A stretch of 64,000 nucleotides of DNA, from NCBI GenBank assembly GCA_037045355.1, contig JBAOHO010000010.1, forward strand, positions 62,001-126,000, given 5' to 3'. Position numbers and translations under genes: made by a program. This document shows, piece by piece, positions 10,122-17,384 of this stretch. The first letter of the stretch is position 1. Each line of letters starts with the position of its first letter. Origin of the DNA: Candidatus Nanopelagicales bacterium (GTDB lineage: Bacteria > Actinomycetota > Actinomycetes > S36-B12 > GCA-2699445). Below the pieces are notes generated by a model. It had not been told where the DNA came from. It ran no database searches and saw only the letters and a program-made list of their open reading frames with translations.

Positions 10122-10167
10122 ATGTCCCGGTCAACCTGCCGCATCGTCGCGTGCCTTGGGGGCACTG

Positions 10168-10803
10168 CTACACCAATGTCGGCAGTGACAGCACGATCAG
10201 CAGTTGGGCCAGGTGGTAGGTCACGTGGACGGCCACGCGCCCACCGGGCGCGGAACCCACGAAACGGCCGTACGCGAGCAGAGCGTCGGACACCGCGAAC
10301 AAGAGGACCCCGGCCATGAGCCAGGGGTTGCCGGTGCCGAAGCCGAACACGACGACGGCGCCGAGGACGATCAGGTAGGCGACGATCACGACGGTCAACG
10401 TGGTGGATCGCTGGCGCGCGCCTGCCACGACTGGCCGCGCGACCAGGCCCAGCAGGATGCCGATGACGATCGCGCCGGCGAAGAGGAACGGGCCTTTCTG
10501 GGGAACCAGGAGGAAGGCCACGAGGTACGCGAGGTGTCCGAGCAGGAACGCCGCGGCCCCAGGGATGAAGCGATCCAGCATCAGCAGCACATCCCCGATC
10601 AGCCCCAGCGTGAGGCCGACCACCACAGCCGTGCGCACCGCCGCATCGCCGGGCGTCAGGGCCGCTGCGGCAGCGATCAACGCGACCAGCACCAGGGGTT
10701 TGGCGACGTACTCGGTCTCGAGTCGCTCGCGCGCGACAGCCCACCAATCGACCGGGGCGGCCACCACCGCCACCAGGATCGCGAGCCAGGCGGCACCGGT
10801 CAT
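10168..10803 (-). CDS. YhhN-family membrane protein (lysoplasmalogenase-like)
   Basis: This 211-aa protein with about eight hydrophobic helices matches the YhhN/TMEM86 family, whose characterised members hydrolyse the vinyl-ether bond of lysoplasmalogens. Segments such as KPLVLVALIAAAA, GLIGDVLLML, FLLGHLAYLVAFL and the late HVTYHLAQLLIVLS fit the family pattern with conserved Asp and His in helices. ATG 10803 shares one base with the stop of the OctT-like gene (TGATG), so the two are translationally coupled. Actual lysoplasmalogenase activity is not shown by sequence alone. Confidence 0.85.
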   Translation of the reverse strand: MTGAAWLAILVAVVAAPVDWWAVARERLETEYVAKPLVLVALIAAAAALTPGDAAVRTAVVVGLTLGLIGDVLLMLDRFIPGAAAFLLGHLAYLVAFLLVPQKGPFLFAGAIVIGILLGLVARPVVAGARQRSTTLTVVIVAYLIVLGAVVVFGFGTGNPWLMAGVLLFAVSDALLAYGRFVGSAPGGRVAVHVTYHLAQLLIVLSLPTLV

Positions 10804-11522
10804 CAGATCTCCCATCCGGCTGCGAGCAACGCCTTGGCCGTGGCGGTTCCGACCCGCTCGTGCGAGTCCCACCCCCAGTGCAGACCGTCGGGGTTGTTCG
10901 TGGCCGTCGACACCAGCGGGTCCACCTCGACCAGGGGGACATCGAACATCGCGGACCATTCCCGCGCGGCTGCGACCGCGGGCTCGTGTGATCGCTGAAC
11001 CGGGTAGAGGCAACTGTCCCACGGCGACGGCGCCAAGCGGACGATGGGAAGCTCCGGGTACAGGTGCCGGACGGAGGTGACGATGCGGCCCAAGAGGTGG
11101 GATGTGGCGCGCGGCGACAACTGGGTCATTCGTCCGTCGAATGCTCGAATCAGTGCAGGCGCCCCCGCCGAGTAGGCGGAGCGGATTCGACGACGCACGG
11201 CGCCCGGTCGTACGTACGGGATCGACTCGCGCCACCACGTGGGTAGCGCGGCGGGCAACTGGTCGAAGTGGCCGAGCGAGACGACGAGTCCCGATGCTCG
11301 AGGTAGGTACCGGCCCCAGACCATGGGGTCCTTGGTGAGAGCCCACCAGCCATCGCGCGCGGTCCATCCCATCCGGGCGACGATGTCGACGTGGACATCG
11401 TCACCGAGTGCGCGCGCGGCGACGTTGGCGAACAGGTCGGGATGATCCGGGACCTCGGCTCGCACCGGACCGTGAAAGGCCAGTGAGTCCCCCAGAACGA
11501 GGAGGTGAGCTGAACTGGTCAC
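10803..11522 (-). CDS. SGNH-fold acyltransferase/hydrolase, OctT-like
   Basis: This 239-aa protein has the SGNH (GDSL) block I motif LVLGDSLAF near residues 8-16 and a C-terminal DGLHWGWDSH block with the Asp and His of the triad. In Mycobacterium the gene in this position (between degV and gpgP) is Rv2418c, OctT, which octanoylates diglucosylglycerate on the way to methylglucose lipopolysaccharide. Position and fold suggest an orthologue, but the substrate is inferred. An open frame extends to 11618, but that would overlap tRNA-Ala, so GTG 11522 (MTSSAHLLVLGDS) is chosen; GTG 11540 is possible. Coupled to the YhhN gene downstream. Confidence 0.72.
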   Translation of the reverse strand: MTSSAHLLVLGDSLAFHGPVRAEVPDHPDLFANVAARALGDDVHVDIVARMGWTARDGWWALTKDPMVWGRYLPRASGLVVSLGHFDQLPAALPTWWRESIPYVRPGAVRRRIRSAYSAGAPALIRAFDGRMTQLSPRATSHLLGRIVTSVRHLYPELPIVRLAPSPWDSCLYPVQRSHEPAVAAAREWSAMFDVPLVEVDPLVSTATNNPDGLHWGWDSHERVGTATAKALLAAGWEI

Positions 11523-11576
11523 GTGGTGTTCGCCGCGAACATGGTGTGGAGATACTGCGGGGAGAAGAGGTTTCGG

Positions 11577-11649
11577 TGGAGCTGAGGGGACTCGAACCCC
11601 TGACCCCTTGCATGCCATGCAAGTGCGCTACCAGCTGCGCCACAGCCCC
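11577..11649 (-). tRNA. tRNA-Ala (GGC anticodon)
   Basis: The complement folds as a complete 73-nt cloverleaf: acceptor GGGGCTG paired with CAGCTCC, anticodon stem CTTGC/GCAAG around loop ATGGCAT (anticodon GGC), and T-loop GGTTCGAGTCC. The terminal A of CCA is not encoded (ACCG follows), unlike the tRNA-Pro in this window. Confidence 0.95.
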
Positions 11650-11699
11650 GATGCTCCGACAAGGATAGCCCCTCTGCTCGGCCCGCATGACCGGGCGCC

Positions 11700-12359
11700 T
11701 CAGACGATACCGTCCCGAACCTCCGTCGGGATCGGGGCGACTCCGGGCAGGTCGAGTCCCGCGTTGTAGCTCTCGAGTCGCCACGATCCGAAGCGATCGA
11801 CTTCGAGCACGGCCCAGGCGCAGTTGCGCAACACCGCCATGCGCTGCCAGTCCAACAAGGCGAGCCCCAACAACTGTGCGACCGCGGCTCGCGCAGCACC
11901 GCCATGGGTGACGAAGACGGCACATCCGTCAGCCGGAACGGCTGCCATGTGGCGATTCACGGCGGCGGCCACGCGGGCGGCCACTTCGGACCTGGTCTCG
12001 CCGACACCGCCGGGGCGCACATCCGAGGCGGTGCGCCACCGATCGAGTGCAGGGCCATCGTCTTGTGCGATCTCGGCGTGGGTGCGGCCTTGCCACCGGC
12101 CGGCATGAGCTTCCCGCAGATCGGGGTCGGAGATCACCGGCCGCCCGGACACTTCGGCCAACGCCGATGCCGTGGCCGTGGCCCGCGATAGGTCGCTGCT
12201 GACGATGAGGGCCGGCTGCCGATGCGCCAGGACAGCCGCCGCCCGAGAGGCCTGCTCGCGCCCCACGTCGTCGAGTGGCACGTCGAGTTGACCCTGGAAT
12301 CGCTGGGCGTGGTTCCATTCGGTGCGGCCGTGCCGCCACAGGATCGCGTGGCGCGTCAA
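11700..12359 (-). CDS. Histidine phosphatase superfamily protein, GpgP-like
   Basis: This protein of about 219 aa has the RHG catalytic motif (LWRHGRTEWN, residues 7-16), an acidic segment LREAHAGRW and the second catalytic His in VFVTHGGAARA. In mycobacteria the gene at this position (Rv2419c) is GpgP, glucosyl-3-phosphoglycerate phosphatase, adjacent to octT. The same adjacency here, with tRNA-Ala in between, suggests a role in glucosylglycerate or methylglucose lipopolysaccharide synthesis, although generic phosphoglycerate-mutase-like activity cannot be excluded. The frame is open to GTG 12407 inside rsfS; I prefer TTG 12359, which overlaps the rsfS stop as TTGA. Confidence 0.78.
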   Translation of the reverse strand: MTRHAILWRHGRTEWNHAQRFQGQLDVPLDDVGREQASRAAAVLAHRQPALIVSSDLSRATATASALAEVSGRPVISDPDLREAHAGRWQGRTHAEIAQDDGPALDRWRTASDVRPGGVGETRSEVAARVAAAVNRHMAAVPADGCAVFVTHGGAARAAVAQLLGLALLDWQRMAVLRNCAWAVLEVDRFGSWRLESYNAGLDLPGVAPIPTEVRDGIV

Positions 12360-12727
12360 CTGGCGCTTTCGATGTCGGACAGGTCCAGTTGGGGCCGGTC
12401 GTGCCACAGGCGTTCGAGCCCGTAGGTCAGACGCTCATCGTCGAGTTGCACGTGAACGACGAGGTCCACGAAATCGAGCAGGACCCACCGCCCTTCGCGC
12501 TGTCCCTCGGTACGCACGGACGGGGCACCCGCCTGTTTCACGCGGGTCTCGATCTCGTCGACGATGGCGCCGACCTGGCGGGGGTTGGAGCCAGAACAGA
12601 TCACGAAGATGTCGGTGATGAACAACACATCACTGACGTCGAACGCGACGACATCAGTGGCCTTCTTGTCGTAGGCGGCCGCGGCGGCCACGCGCGCCCA
12701 CTCGACCGCTTCAGCGCTCGCCGTCAT
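12356..12727 (-). CDS. rsfS: Ribosome silencing factor
   Basis: RsfS (YbeB/Iojap) binds ribosomal protein L14 and blocks subunit joining under starvation. The 123-aa protein has the diagnostic DKKATDVVAFDVSDVLFITDIFVICSG stretch split around residues 20-46 and the EGRWVLLDFVDLVVHV segment later. Length and order match the family. It sits between the LCP/nadD group and the histidine phosphatase, as in other actinobacteria (nadD, rsfS, gpgP), and its stop overlaps the TTG start proposed for the phosphatase. Confidence 0.95.
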   Translation of the reverse strand: MTASAEAVEWARVAAAAAYDKKATDVVAFDVSDVLFITDIFVICSGSNPRQVGAIVDEIETRVKQAGAPSVRTEGQREGRWVLLDFVDLVVHVQLDDERLTYGLERLWHDRPQLDLSDIESAS

Positions 12728-12755
12728 CGGTCCTCTGGGTCATTGGTCCTCAAGG

Positions 12756-13208
12756 TCATTGCTCCAGGGTACGAGTCGGTGCCGGAACGCGCCCAATCGT
12801 CGGCGCCTGCCACGCCCATTGCATCAGCGGTATCTGCAGCGGAAGTCGGCCCCAGGCAACGAGGCGTTGGGCGCGGGTACGGCGGGGGTCGCGCTGCCAG
12901 GTGATGGCCATGTGCCAGTTACCCACCCAGATCGCGGCCAAGACAGCCACGGTCGCCGGGGGTGCCCAGCGTCGACGCGTCACCAGTCCGGCCGCGCACA
13001 CGAGTTCCGCGGCTCCACTCGCCAGGACCCACGGTCGCGCCGGGCCGAGAGCTGCGGGGATCAGCGGCTCGAAGACCTTGGGGCGGATCAGGTGGACCAC
13101 CCCGCTGGTGGCGAAAGCGGCGGTCACGATCCAGGATCGTCCCCGCGCGGATCCCATCGTCGTCGAGCCAGTCAACTTTGAGCCAGTCGTCTTTGAGCCA
13201 GGCACCAT
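12756..13208 (-). CDS. DoxX-like integral membrane protein
   Basis: This protein of about 150 aa has four hydrophobic helices and resembles the DoxX family: ATSGVVHLIRPKVFEPLIPAAL, a GAAELVCAAGLVTRR turn, and IWVGNWHMAITW. Some DoxX relatives associate with oxidoreductases, but no function can be assigned here. ATG 13208 is used; an ATG at 13157 (MGSARGRS) would remove a short N-terminal GSKTTGSKLTG repeat that looks like a low-complexity extension. No good ribosome-binding site is seen for either. It interrupts the otherwise conserved nadD-rsfS linkage. Confidence 0.7.
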   Translation of the reverse strand: MVPGSKTTGSKLTGSTTMGSARGRSWIVTAAFATSGVVHLIRPKVFEPLIPAALGPARPWVLASGAAELVCAAGLVTRRRWAPPATVAVLAAIWVGNWHMAITWQRDPRRTRAQRLVAWGRLPLQIPLMQWAWQAPTIGRVPAPTRTLEQ

Positions 13209-13436
13209 GACGGGCAGACTAACCGCTGCGGAAAGGACGTCGCCTCCGGGCTGAGCTTCAATCCACCGGTCCTTGGCGCAACGAGCGTCACCAGCGGGGT
13301 GCCATGGCAAGGCACAGACACGAGGGCAGTGTGGGCCACTGTTGAGTGGCTGTAACGAAGCCAGGGCGCCTCGATGGTGACGCGCAGCAGCCGGTGGATC
13401 GGTGGATTGAAGCTTAGGGCGAAGGGATCAACCTGA

Positions 13437-14651
13437 TCATTCGCCGCTTCGTCCGCTGAGCACGACGTCCACGTCCGCCCAGGGCCGGCCGGGCTCGCCG
13501 GCGGGGACGACCTCAGTGCGAGCATCCGGGATCTCGAGGGCAGCCTCAACCTGCATCGCGGGGGCTCGGGTTCCCCGAGCGGTCACGGTCGTGCGTGTTT
13601 GGCCGGAGGGAACGGGGGTCCCGCGCCCGTCCACGAACACGAAGCCCGCGTCGGAGATCCGTGTGCTCGCCTGCGCCAGGCGACCCGGCCGCACTTGTAT
13701 CGCGGACACCAGGACCCGAGCCGGCCCATCGACCCCCGTGCGCCACAGCGCGTAGGGAACGGTCCGGCGCAACTGCGGCGTGGCCCGGTTGTAGTCCAGC
13801 CATTCCGGTTCGAACTCCCCCACCGGCGTTGTGGTGGTGGCGAGTTCGGTGATGGTCGCCCCTTCCTGGGTCAACGACTGCGACAGGTCGAGCAAGAACA
13901 CGGCGAGTTCCTGCGTCCCGATGGTGGACGGGGCCAGCGCCCCGAGCGCGGTCAGGGACTCCCGGATGGCCACGTCGCTGCGGGGCAGACGGCGCAGAGC
14001 ACCTGTCATGACGTCGGTGAATCGGCTCGTGGCTTCGGCGGCGGTCTGGCGCGGCACGGTACCGACCGCGTACCAAGAGGCAGTGGTTCCGTCGAGGCGT
14101 TGTCGTCCGGCCCGCACGGTGGCGACGACCTCCCCTGCCTCGTCGCGCACGCGGACCGACTCGGGCACGGTGACCGGAAGTCCGTCGACCGAGTCGACCA
14201 ACCCGGCGAGGGCCTTGCGGTCGATCCGCCAGGCGGCATCGACCCGGACGCCCAGGGTCGCGGCCACTGCATTGGATGACCGCAAGGTGTCGAGCCCAGC
14301 GACGGTCAGACGAAGTGGTTCGGGGGCCGCCTGGGGTCCGGTGACCACCAGTTCCGCCGGCAGCGGGAACACGACCGAGGACGTGGCATCGGTGCTGACT
14401 GCCGCCAAGAGGTTCCCGACCGCCCCGTCCGCCGTGGTGGCCTGGATGAGCAGCGTCTCCTGCAGCGGGACAGTGGTGGCGGTGGGAGCCGGCGTGGGAG
14501 TCGGCTGCGGTGGCACCTGCCGATCGACGGTCCACACATACACTCCGGCGAACGCCATCCCGAACACTGCGACTGCGGCGAGGCTGAGGATCAGGTGGCG
14601 CGTGGTCCGGCGCAGGCGGTGCTGTTCCGCCTGGTGGTCGGTATCGGTCAC
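13437..14651 (-). CDS. LCP (LytR-CpsA-Psr)-like protein with LytR_C domain
   Basis: This 404-aa protein has one N-terminal membrane helix (about 21-42), a Pro/Thr-rich linker, an extracytoplasmic region resembling the LCP domain, and a C-terminal LytR_C-type domain (around 320-404, ending VDVVLSGRSGE). LCP enzymes attach glycopolymers to peptidoglycan. The segment where active LCP proteins carry the Arg/Asp-rich signature reads LDGTTASWYAVGTVPRQ here and lacks most of those charged residues, so it may be catalytically degenerate. GTG 14651 overlaps the nadD stop (GTGA). Location between nadD and rsfS is the usual place for this actinobacterial family. Confidence 0.8.
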   Translation of the reverse strand: MTDTDHQAEQHRLRRTTRHLILSLAAVAVFGMAFAGVYVWTVDRQVPPQPTPTPAPTATTVPLQETLLIQATTADGAVGNLLAAVSTDATSSVVFPLPAELVVTGPQAAPEPLRLTVAGLDTLRSSNAVAATLGVRVDAAWRIDRKALAGLVDSVDGLPVTVPESVRVRDEAGEVVATVRAGRQRLDGTTASWYAVGTVPRQTAAEATSRFTDVMTGALRRLPRSDVAIRESLTALGALAPSTIGTQELAVFLLDLSQSLTQEGATITELATTTTPVGEFEPEWLDYNRATPQLRRTVPYALWRTGVDGPARVLVSAIQVRPGRLAQASTRISDAGFVFVDGRGTPVPSGQTRTTVTARGTRAPAMQVEAALEIPDARTEVVPAGEPGRPWADVDVVLSGRSGE

Positions 14652-15247
14652 ACGTCGTCCCGGTAGAGATCGGTCTTGGCGATGTAGTGATCCACCCCGT
14701 CAGGGACGAGGTATCGGATCGGTCGGCCCGCCGCGACCCGGGACCTGATGTCGGACGATGAGATCGCGAGCGCGGGAATCTCGATCAGACTAACCGACGC
14801 GGGATCGACGTCCGGAGCGGCCAATCGGTGACCGGGGCGCGTGACGCCGACCATGTGCGCCATCCGCAGCACCTCGACCGGGTCCCGCCAGGTCAGGATC
14901 TGCTGCAGCGCGTCGGCGCCGGTGATGAAGAACATCTCGCGACCTGCCGTGGGTCCCGCCGCAAGGTCGCGCAGCGTGTCGACCGTGTACGTGGGACCGG
15001 GTCGGTCGATGTCGACCCGGCTGACGGTGAATCGGTCGTCGGCGGCGGTGGCGATGATGGTCATGGCGTATCGGTGGTCGGCGTCGGTGACCGTCCGGTG
15101 CGTCTTCTGCCAGGGCCGTCCGGTGGGGACGAACAGGACTTCGGAGAGCGCGAATCGGTGCGCGACCTCGCTGGCCGCCACCAGGTGACCGAGGTGGATG
15201 GGGTCGAAGGTGCCGCCCATGACTCCCACGGGGCCGGTCGGCGGCAT
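14648..15247 (-). CDS. nadD: Nicotinate-nucleotide adenylyltransferase
   Basis: NadD adenylylates nicotinate mononucleotide to deamido-NAD in NAD synthesis. The 199-aa protein has the nucleotidyltransferase motif GGTFDPIHLGHL (residues 11-22), the GPTYTVDTL segment, FFITGADALQQILTW, and a C-terminal ISSSDIRSRVAAGRP signature. Length is normal. It lies downstream of proA and the 52-aa membrane protein and overlaps the LCP-like gene by 4 bp, so the group is probably co-transcribed. Confidence 0.96.
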   Translation of the reverse strand: MPPTGPVGVMGGTFDPIHLGHLVAASEVAHRFALSEVLFVPTGRPWQKTHRTVTDADHRYAMTIIATAADDRFTVSRVDIDRPGPTYTVDTLRDLAAGPTAGREMFFITGADALQQILTWRDPVEVLRMAHMVGVTRPGHRLAAPDVDPASVSLIEIPALAISSSDIRSRVAAGRPIRYLVPDGVDHYIAKTDLYRDDV

Positions 15248-15252
15248 GGCGG

Positions 15253-15411
15253 TCAGCGGTCGAGGTTCAGCCGGGTCACCACGACGAGCAACAGAAGCAG
15301 GGTCACCAGAGCGATCGCGCCGTACACCCAGGAAGGCAGCGGTACCACCGACTCCGACTCGACGAGTTCGGATTCGTTGGCCAGGAGCGCCAGTGTCGCC
15401 AAGTGGTTCAT
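15253..15411 (-). CDS. Small single-helix membrane protein, 52 aa
   Basis: A short reading frame between proA and nadD encodes MNHLATLALLANESELVESE followed by a hydrophobic helix at about residues 29-46 (WVYGAIALVTLLLLLVVV) and a short basic tail ending LNLDR. A strong GGAGG site lies 5 nt before the ATG, and the stop is 6 bp from the nadD start, which supports a real gene in the operon. Small membrane proteins in this position are common in actinobacteria, but I know no function for them. It is below the size many gene finders report. Confidence 0.78.
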   Translation of the reverse strand: MNHLATLALLANESELVESESVVPLPSWVYGAIALVTLLLLLVVVTRLNLDR

Positions 15412-15484
15412 CGTGTCCTCCAAGTCACAGCCCGAAGCGTACCGAAGCCGGCCGCGCTCAGGGGCGGCGCCACGTCATTCGGCG

Positions 15485-15595
15485 CAGGACGGGATGTGTC
15501 CTAGAGCAGGTGAGGAGGTTCGGGGCTCAGGACCGGACGTGTCCTGGAGCAGGTGAGGAGGCAGGTTTGGCTCAGGACCGGATGTGTCCTGAGCC
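15485..15595. repeat. Three hairpin-forming direct repeats after proA
   Basis: Copies begin at 15485, 15528 and 15573 (periods of 43 and 45 bp). Each contains an AGGAC ... GTCCT inverted repeat around a 7-nt loop, and the first two continue with gagcaggtgaggagg. The third is the best hairpin: ggctcaggac (15569-15578) pairs perfectly with gtcctgagcc (15586-15595) and covers the proA stop codon. They may act as attenuators or REP-like elements between proA and the 52-aa gene. Confidence 0.8.
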
Positions 15596-16963
15596 GGTCA
15601 GAAGGAAGGTGGTCGTGGTCAGTTCCGGCAGCGCCATGGGTCCGCGCGCGTGCAGTTTCTGAGTGGAGATGCCGATCTCGGCGCCGAAGCCCAACTCGCC
15701 CCCGTCCGTGAATCGCGTCGAGGCGTTGACCGCGATGGCCGCGGAGTCGACTCGGGCGATGAACCGGTCGATGGTGGCCGCCGAATCCGAGACCACGGCT
15801 TCGGTGTGCCCCGAACTCCAGCGGCGGATGTGGGCCGCCGCTGCGTCGACGTCGGGAACCAGCGCGACTGCGATGTCCAAGGAGTAGTACTCGGCCGCCC
15901 AGTCGTCGTCCGTGGCCGGGGTGAACGGAAGGTCCGCTGCCGCGAGGGCAGTCTCGGCCGAGTCGCCGGCGTGCAGCGTGACGCCTCGTTCGATGAGGGC
16001 CGTGGCGATCCGCGGGAACAGCGTGTCGGCCAGGTCTTCGTGGACCAGCAGCGTCTCGGCAGCGTTGCACACGCTGGGGCGCTGGGTCTTCGCGTTGACC
16101 ACGATGTCGACGGCGGCATCGGGGTCGGCGTCGCGATCGACGTAGACGTGGCAGTTGCCGATCCCGGTTTCGATGACGGGTACCCGGGCGCCGTCGACGA
16201 CCCGGTTGATGAGGTCGGCCCCTCCGCGGGGGATCACCACGTCCACCCAGCCCCGGGCGGTGATGAGATGGTCCACCGTCTCATGGCCTGATCCGGGGAC
16301 CGCCTGGATCGCGTCGGCGGGTAGACCTTCTGCTGCCAGGGCGGTGCGCATCGCGGCGATCAGTGCCTCGTTCGTGCGCGCTGCCGAGGACGACCCACGC
16401 AACAGAACCGCGTTGCCGCTCTTGAGGCACAGGGCGGCAGCATCGACCGTGACGTTGGGACGGGCCTCGTAGATCATGCCGACGACACCCATCGGGACCC
16501 GGGTCTGTTCTACCTTCAGGCCGTTCGGCAGGTGGTACCCCCGCACGACTTGACCGACCGGGTCGGGGAGTTCGATCACGGTTGTGATGGCGTCGATGAT
16601 GGCCGTGAGCCGGTCGTCCGACAGCGTCAAGCGATCCACCAGTCCAGGACTCGTTCCTGCCGCCACGGCCGCCGCGACGTCCGCGGCGTTCGCTTCGCTG
16701 ATGGCCGCGCGGTCCTTGTCCAGATGCGTGGCGATCGCGCTCAGGGCGCGATTCTTCCGCTCTGTCGTGGTGGCCCGCAGTTCGACAGCGGCATCGCGAG
16801 CCCGAGCCGCGGCGGCGATCACGGCCTGCCGGGCGGATGAGTCGTCGTGGTTGGGCGAGGTTGCCTGGTCGGGCGAGGTTGCCCGGTCGGGCGAGGTTGC
16901 CCGGTCGGGCGAGGTTGCCCGGTCGGACGAGGTTGCCTGGTCGGACGAAGGGGTGTCACTCAT
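15572..16963 (-). CDS. proA: Glutamate-5-semialdehyde dehydrogenase (gamma-glutamyl phosphate reductase)
   Basis: ProA reduces gamma-glutamyl phosphate to glutamate semialdehyde, the second step of proline synthesis. The 463-aa protein shows MGVVGMIYEARPNVTVDAA, LRGSSSAARTN, the catalytic Cys in QRPSVCNAAETLL and GGELGFGAEIGISTQKLHARGPM. ATG 16963 gives MSDTPSSDQ followed by an unusual N-terminal extension of about 40 residues made of repeated (P/S)D(Q/R)ATS units, encoded by an 18-bp tandem repeat; the catalytic domain starts near residue 45. proB lies two genes upstream on the same strand, separated by a 130-aa unknown gene. The last codons lie in a hairpin repeat. Confidence 0.96.
   Translation of the reverse strand: MSDTPSSDQATSSDRATSPDRATSPDRATSPDQATSPNHDDSSARQAVIAAAARARDAAVELRATTTERKNRALSAIATHLDKDRAAISEANAADVAAAVAAGTSPGLVDRLTLSDDRLTAIIDAITTVIELPDPVGQVVRGYHLPNGLKVEQTRVPMGVVGMIYEARPNVTVDAAALCLKSGNAVLLRGSSSAARTNEALIAAMRTALAAEGLPADAIQAVPGSGHETVDHLITARGWVDVVIPRGGADLINRVVDGARVPVIETGIGNCHVYVDRDADPDAAVDIVVNAKTQRPSVCNAAETLLVHEDLADTLFPRIATALIERGVTLHAGDSAETALAAADLPFTPATDDDWAAEYYSLDIAVALVPDVDAAAAHIRRWSSGHTEAVVSDSAATIDRFIARVDSAAIAVNASTRFTDGGELGFGAEIGISTQKLHARGPMALPELTTTTFLLTGSGHIRS
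16852..16950. repeat. 18-bp tandem repeat inside proA
   Basis: Five full 18-bp units (cgggcgaggttgcccggt and variants) run from 16852 to 16941, with a partial sixth to 16950. The unit length preserves frame and encodes RATSPD/QATSSD hexapeptides near the N-terminus of ProA. Units 2-4 are identical, suggesting recent expansion by slippage. Confidence 0.92.
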
Positions 16964-16979
16964 GCGACAAGGGTAGGGC

Positions 16980-17372
16980 TCAGCCCTCATCGTCGGCCGC
17001 GACGGGCATGGGGGCGACGCCCGGTGCGAGCAGCTCCGCCGGTGTCCCGGACGGCCAACGACGCCGAAACGACGACCGATCCAGTACCTCGATGCCCACG
17101 ACCGGCCACAGAGGAAGGTCCGCACCCTCCCGGTGCGCGTCCCACAGATCGAGGGCGTGGTCGACCACCACCCGACAGTCCTGCCCCTCATCCCAGTAGC
17201 GCAACTCCACGGTGTCCTCGCTGTAGCGCGCGGCGAGTTCGACTCCGTGGCTGAAGGCGAGGTGCTGCAGACGCTGCGCCAGAGATTCCGGCTCCTGAGG
17301 TTGACCGTGGAGAGTCAGCGTCACGTGCCACATGACGCCGGGCAGGCGAACGGCAGCCGCATCTTCGGTCAT
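16980..17372 (-). CDS. Hypothetical protein, 130 aa
   Basis: I do not recognise this family. The protein has no signal peptide or membrane helix, is mildly acidic overall, and contains a central region WHVTLTLHGQPQEPESLAQR and LRYWDEGQDCRVVVDHALD that looks like a compact alpha/beta fold. An AGAGGAG ribosome-binding site precedes ATG 17372 by about 6 nt; an internal ATG giving MWHVTLTLHG is possible. It sits 12 bp after proB and 16 bp before proA on the same strand, so co-transcription with proline synthesis genes is likely, though a role in that pathway is only positional inference. Confidence 0.72.
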   Translation of the reverse strand: MTEDAAAVRLPGVMWHVTLTLHGQPQEPESLAQRLQHLAFSHGVELAARYSEDTVELRYWDEGQDCRVVVDHALDLWDAHREGADLPLWPVVGIEVLDRSSFRRRWPSGTPAELLAPGVAPMPVAADDEG

Positions 17373-17384
17373 GCGGCTCCTCTC

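Noticed and set aside
11523..11618. N-terminal extension of the OctT-like gene to 11618
   Set aside because: It would cross tRNA-Ala at 11577-11649; the SGNH motif begins shortly after GTG 11522.
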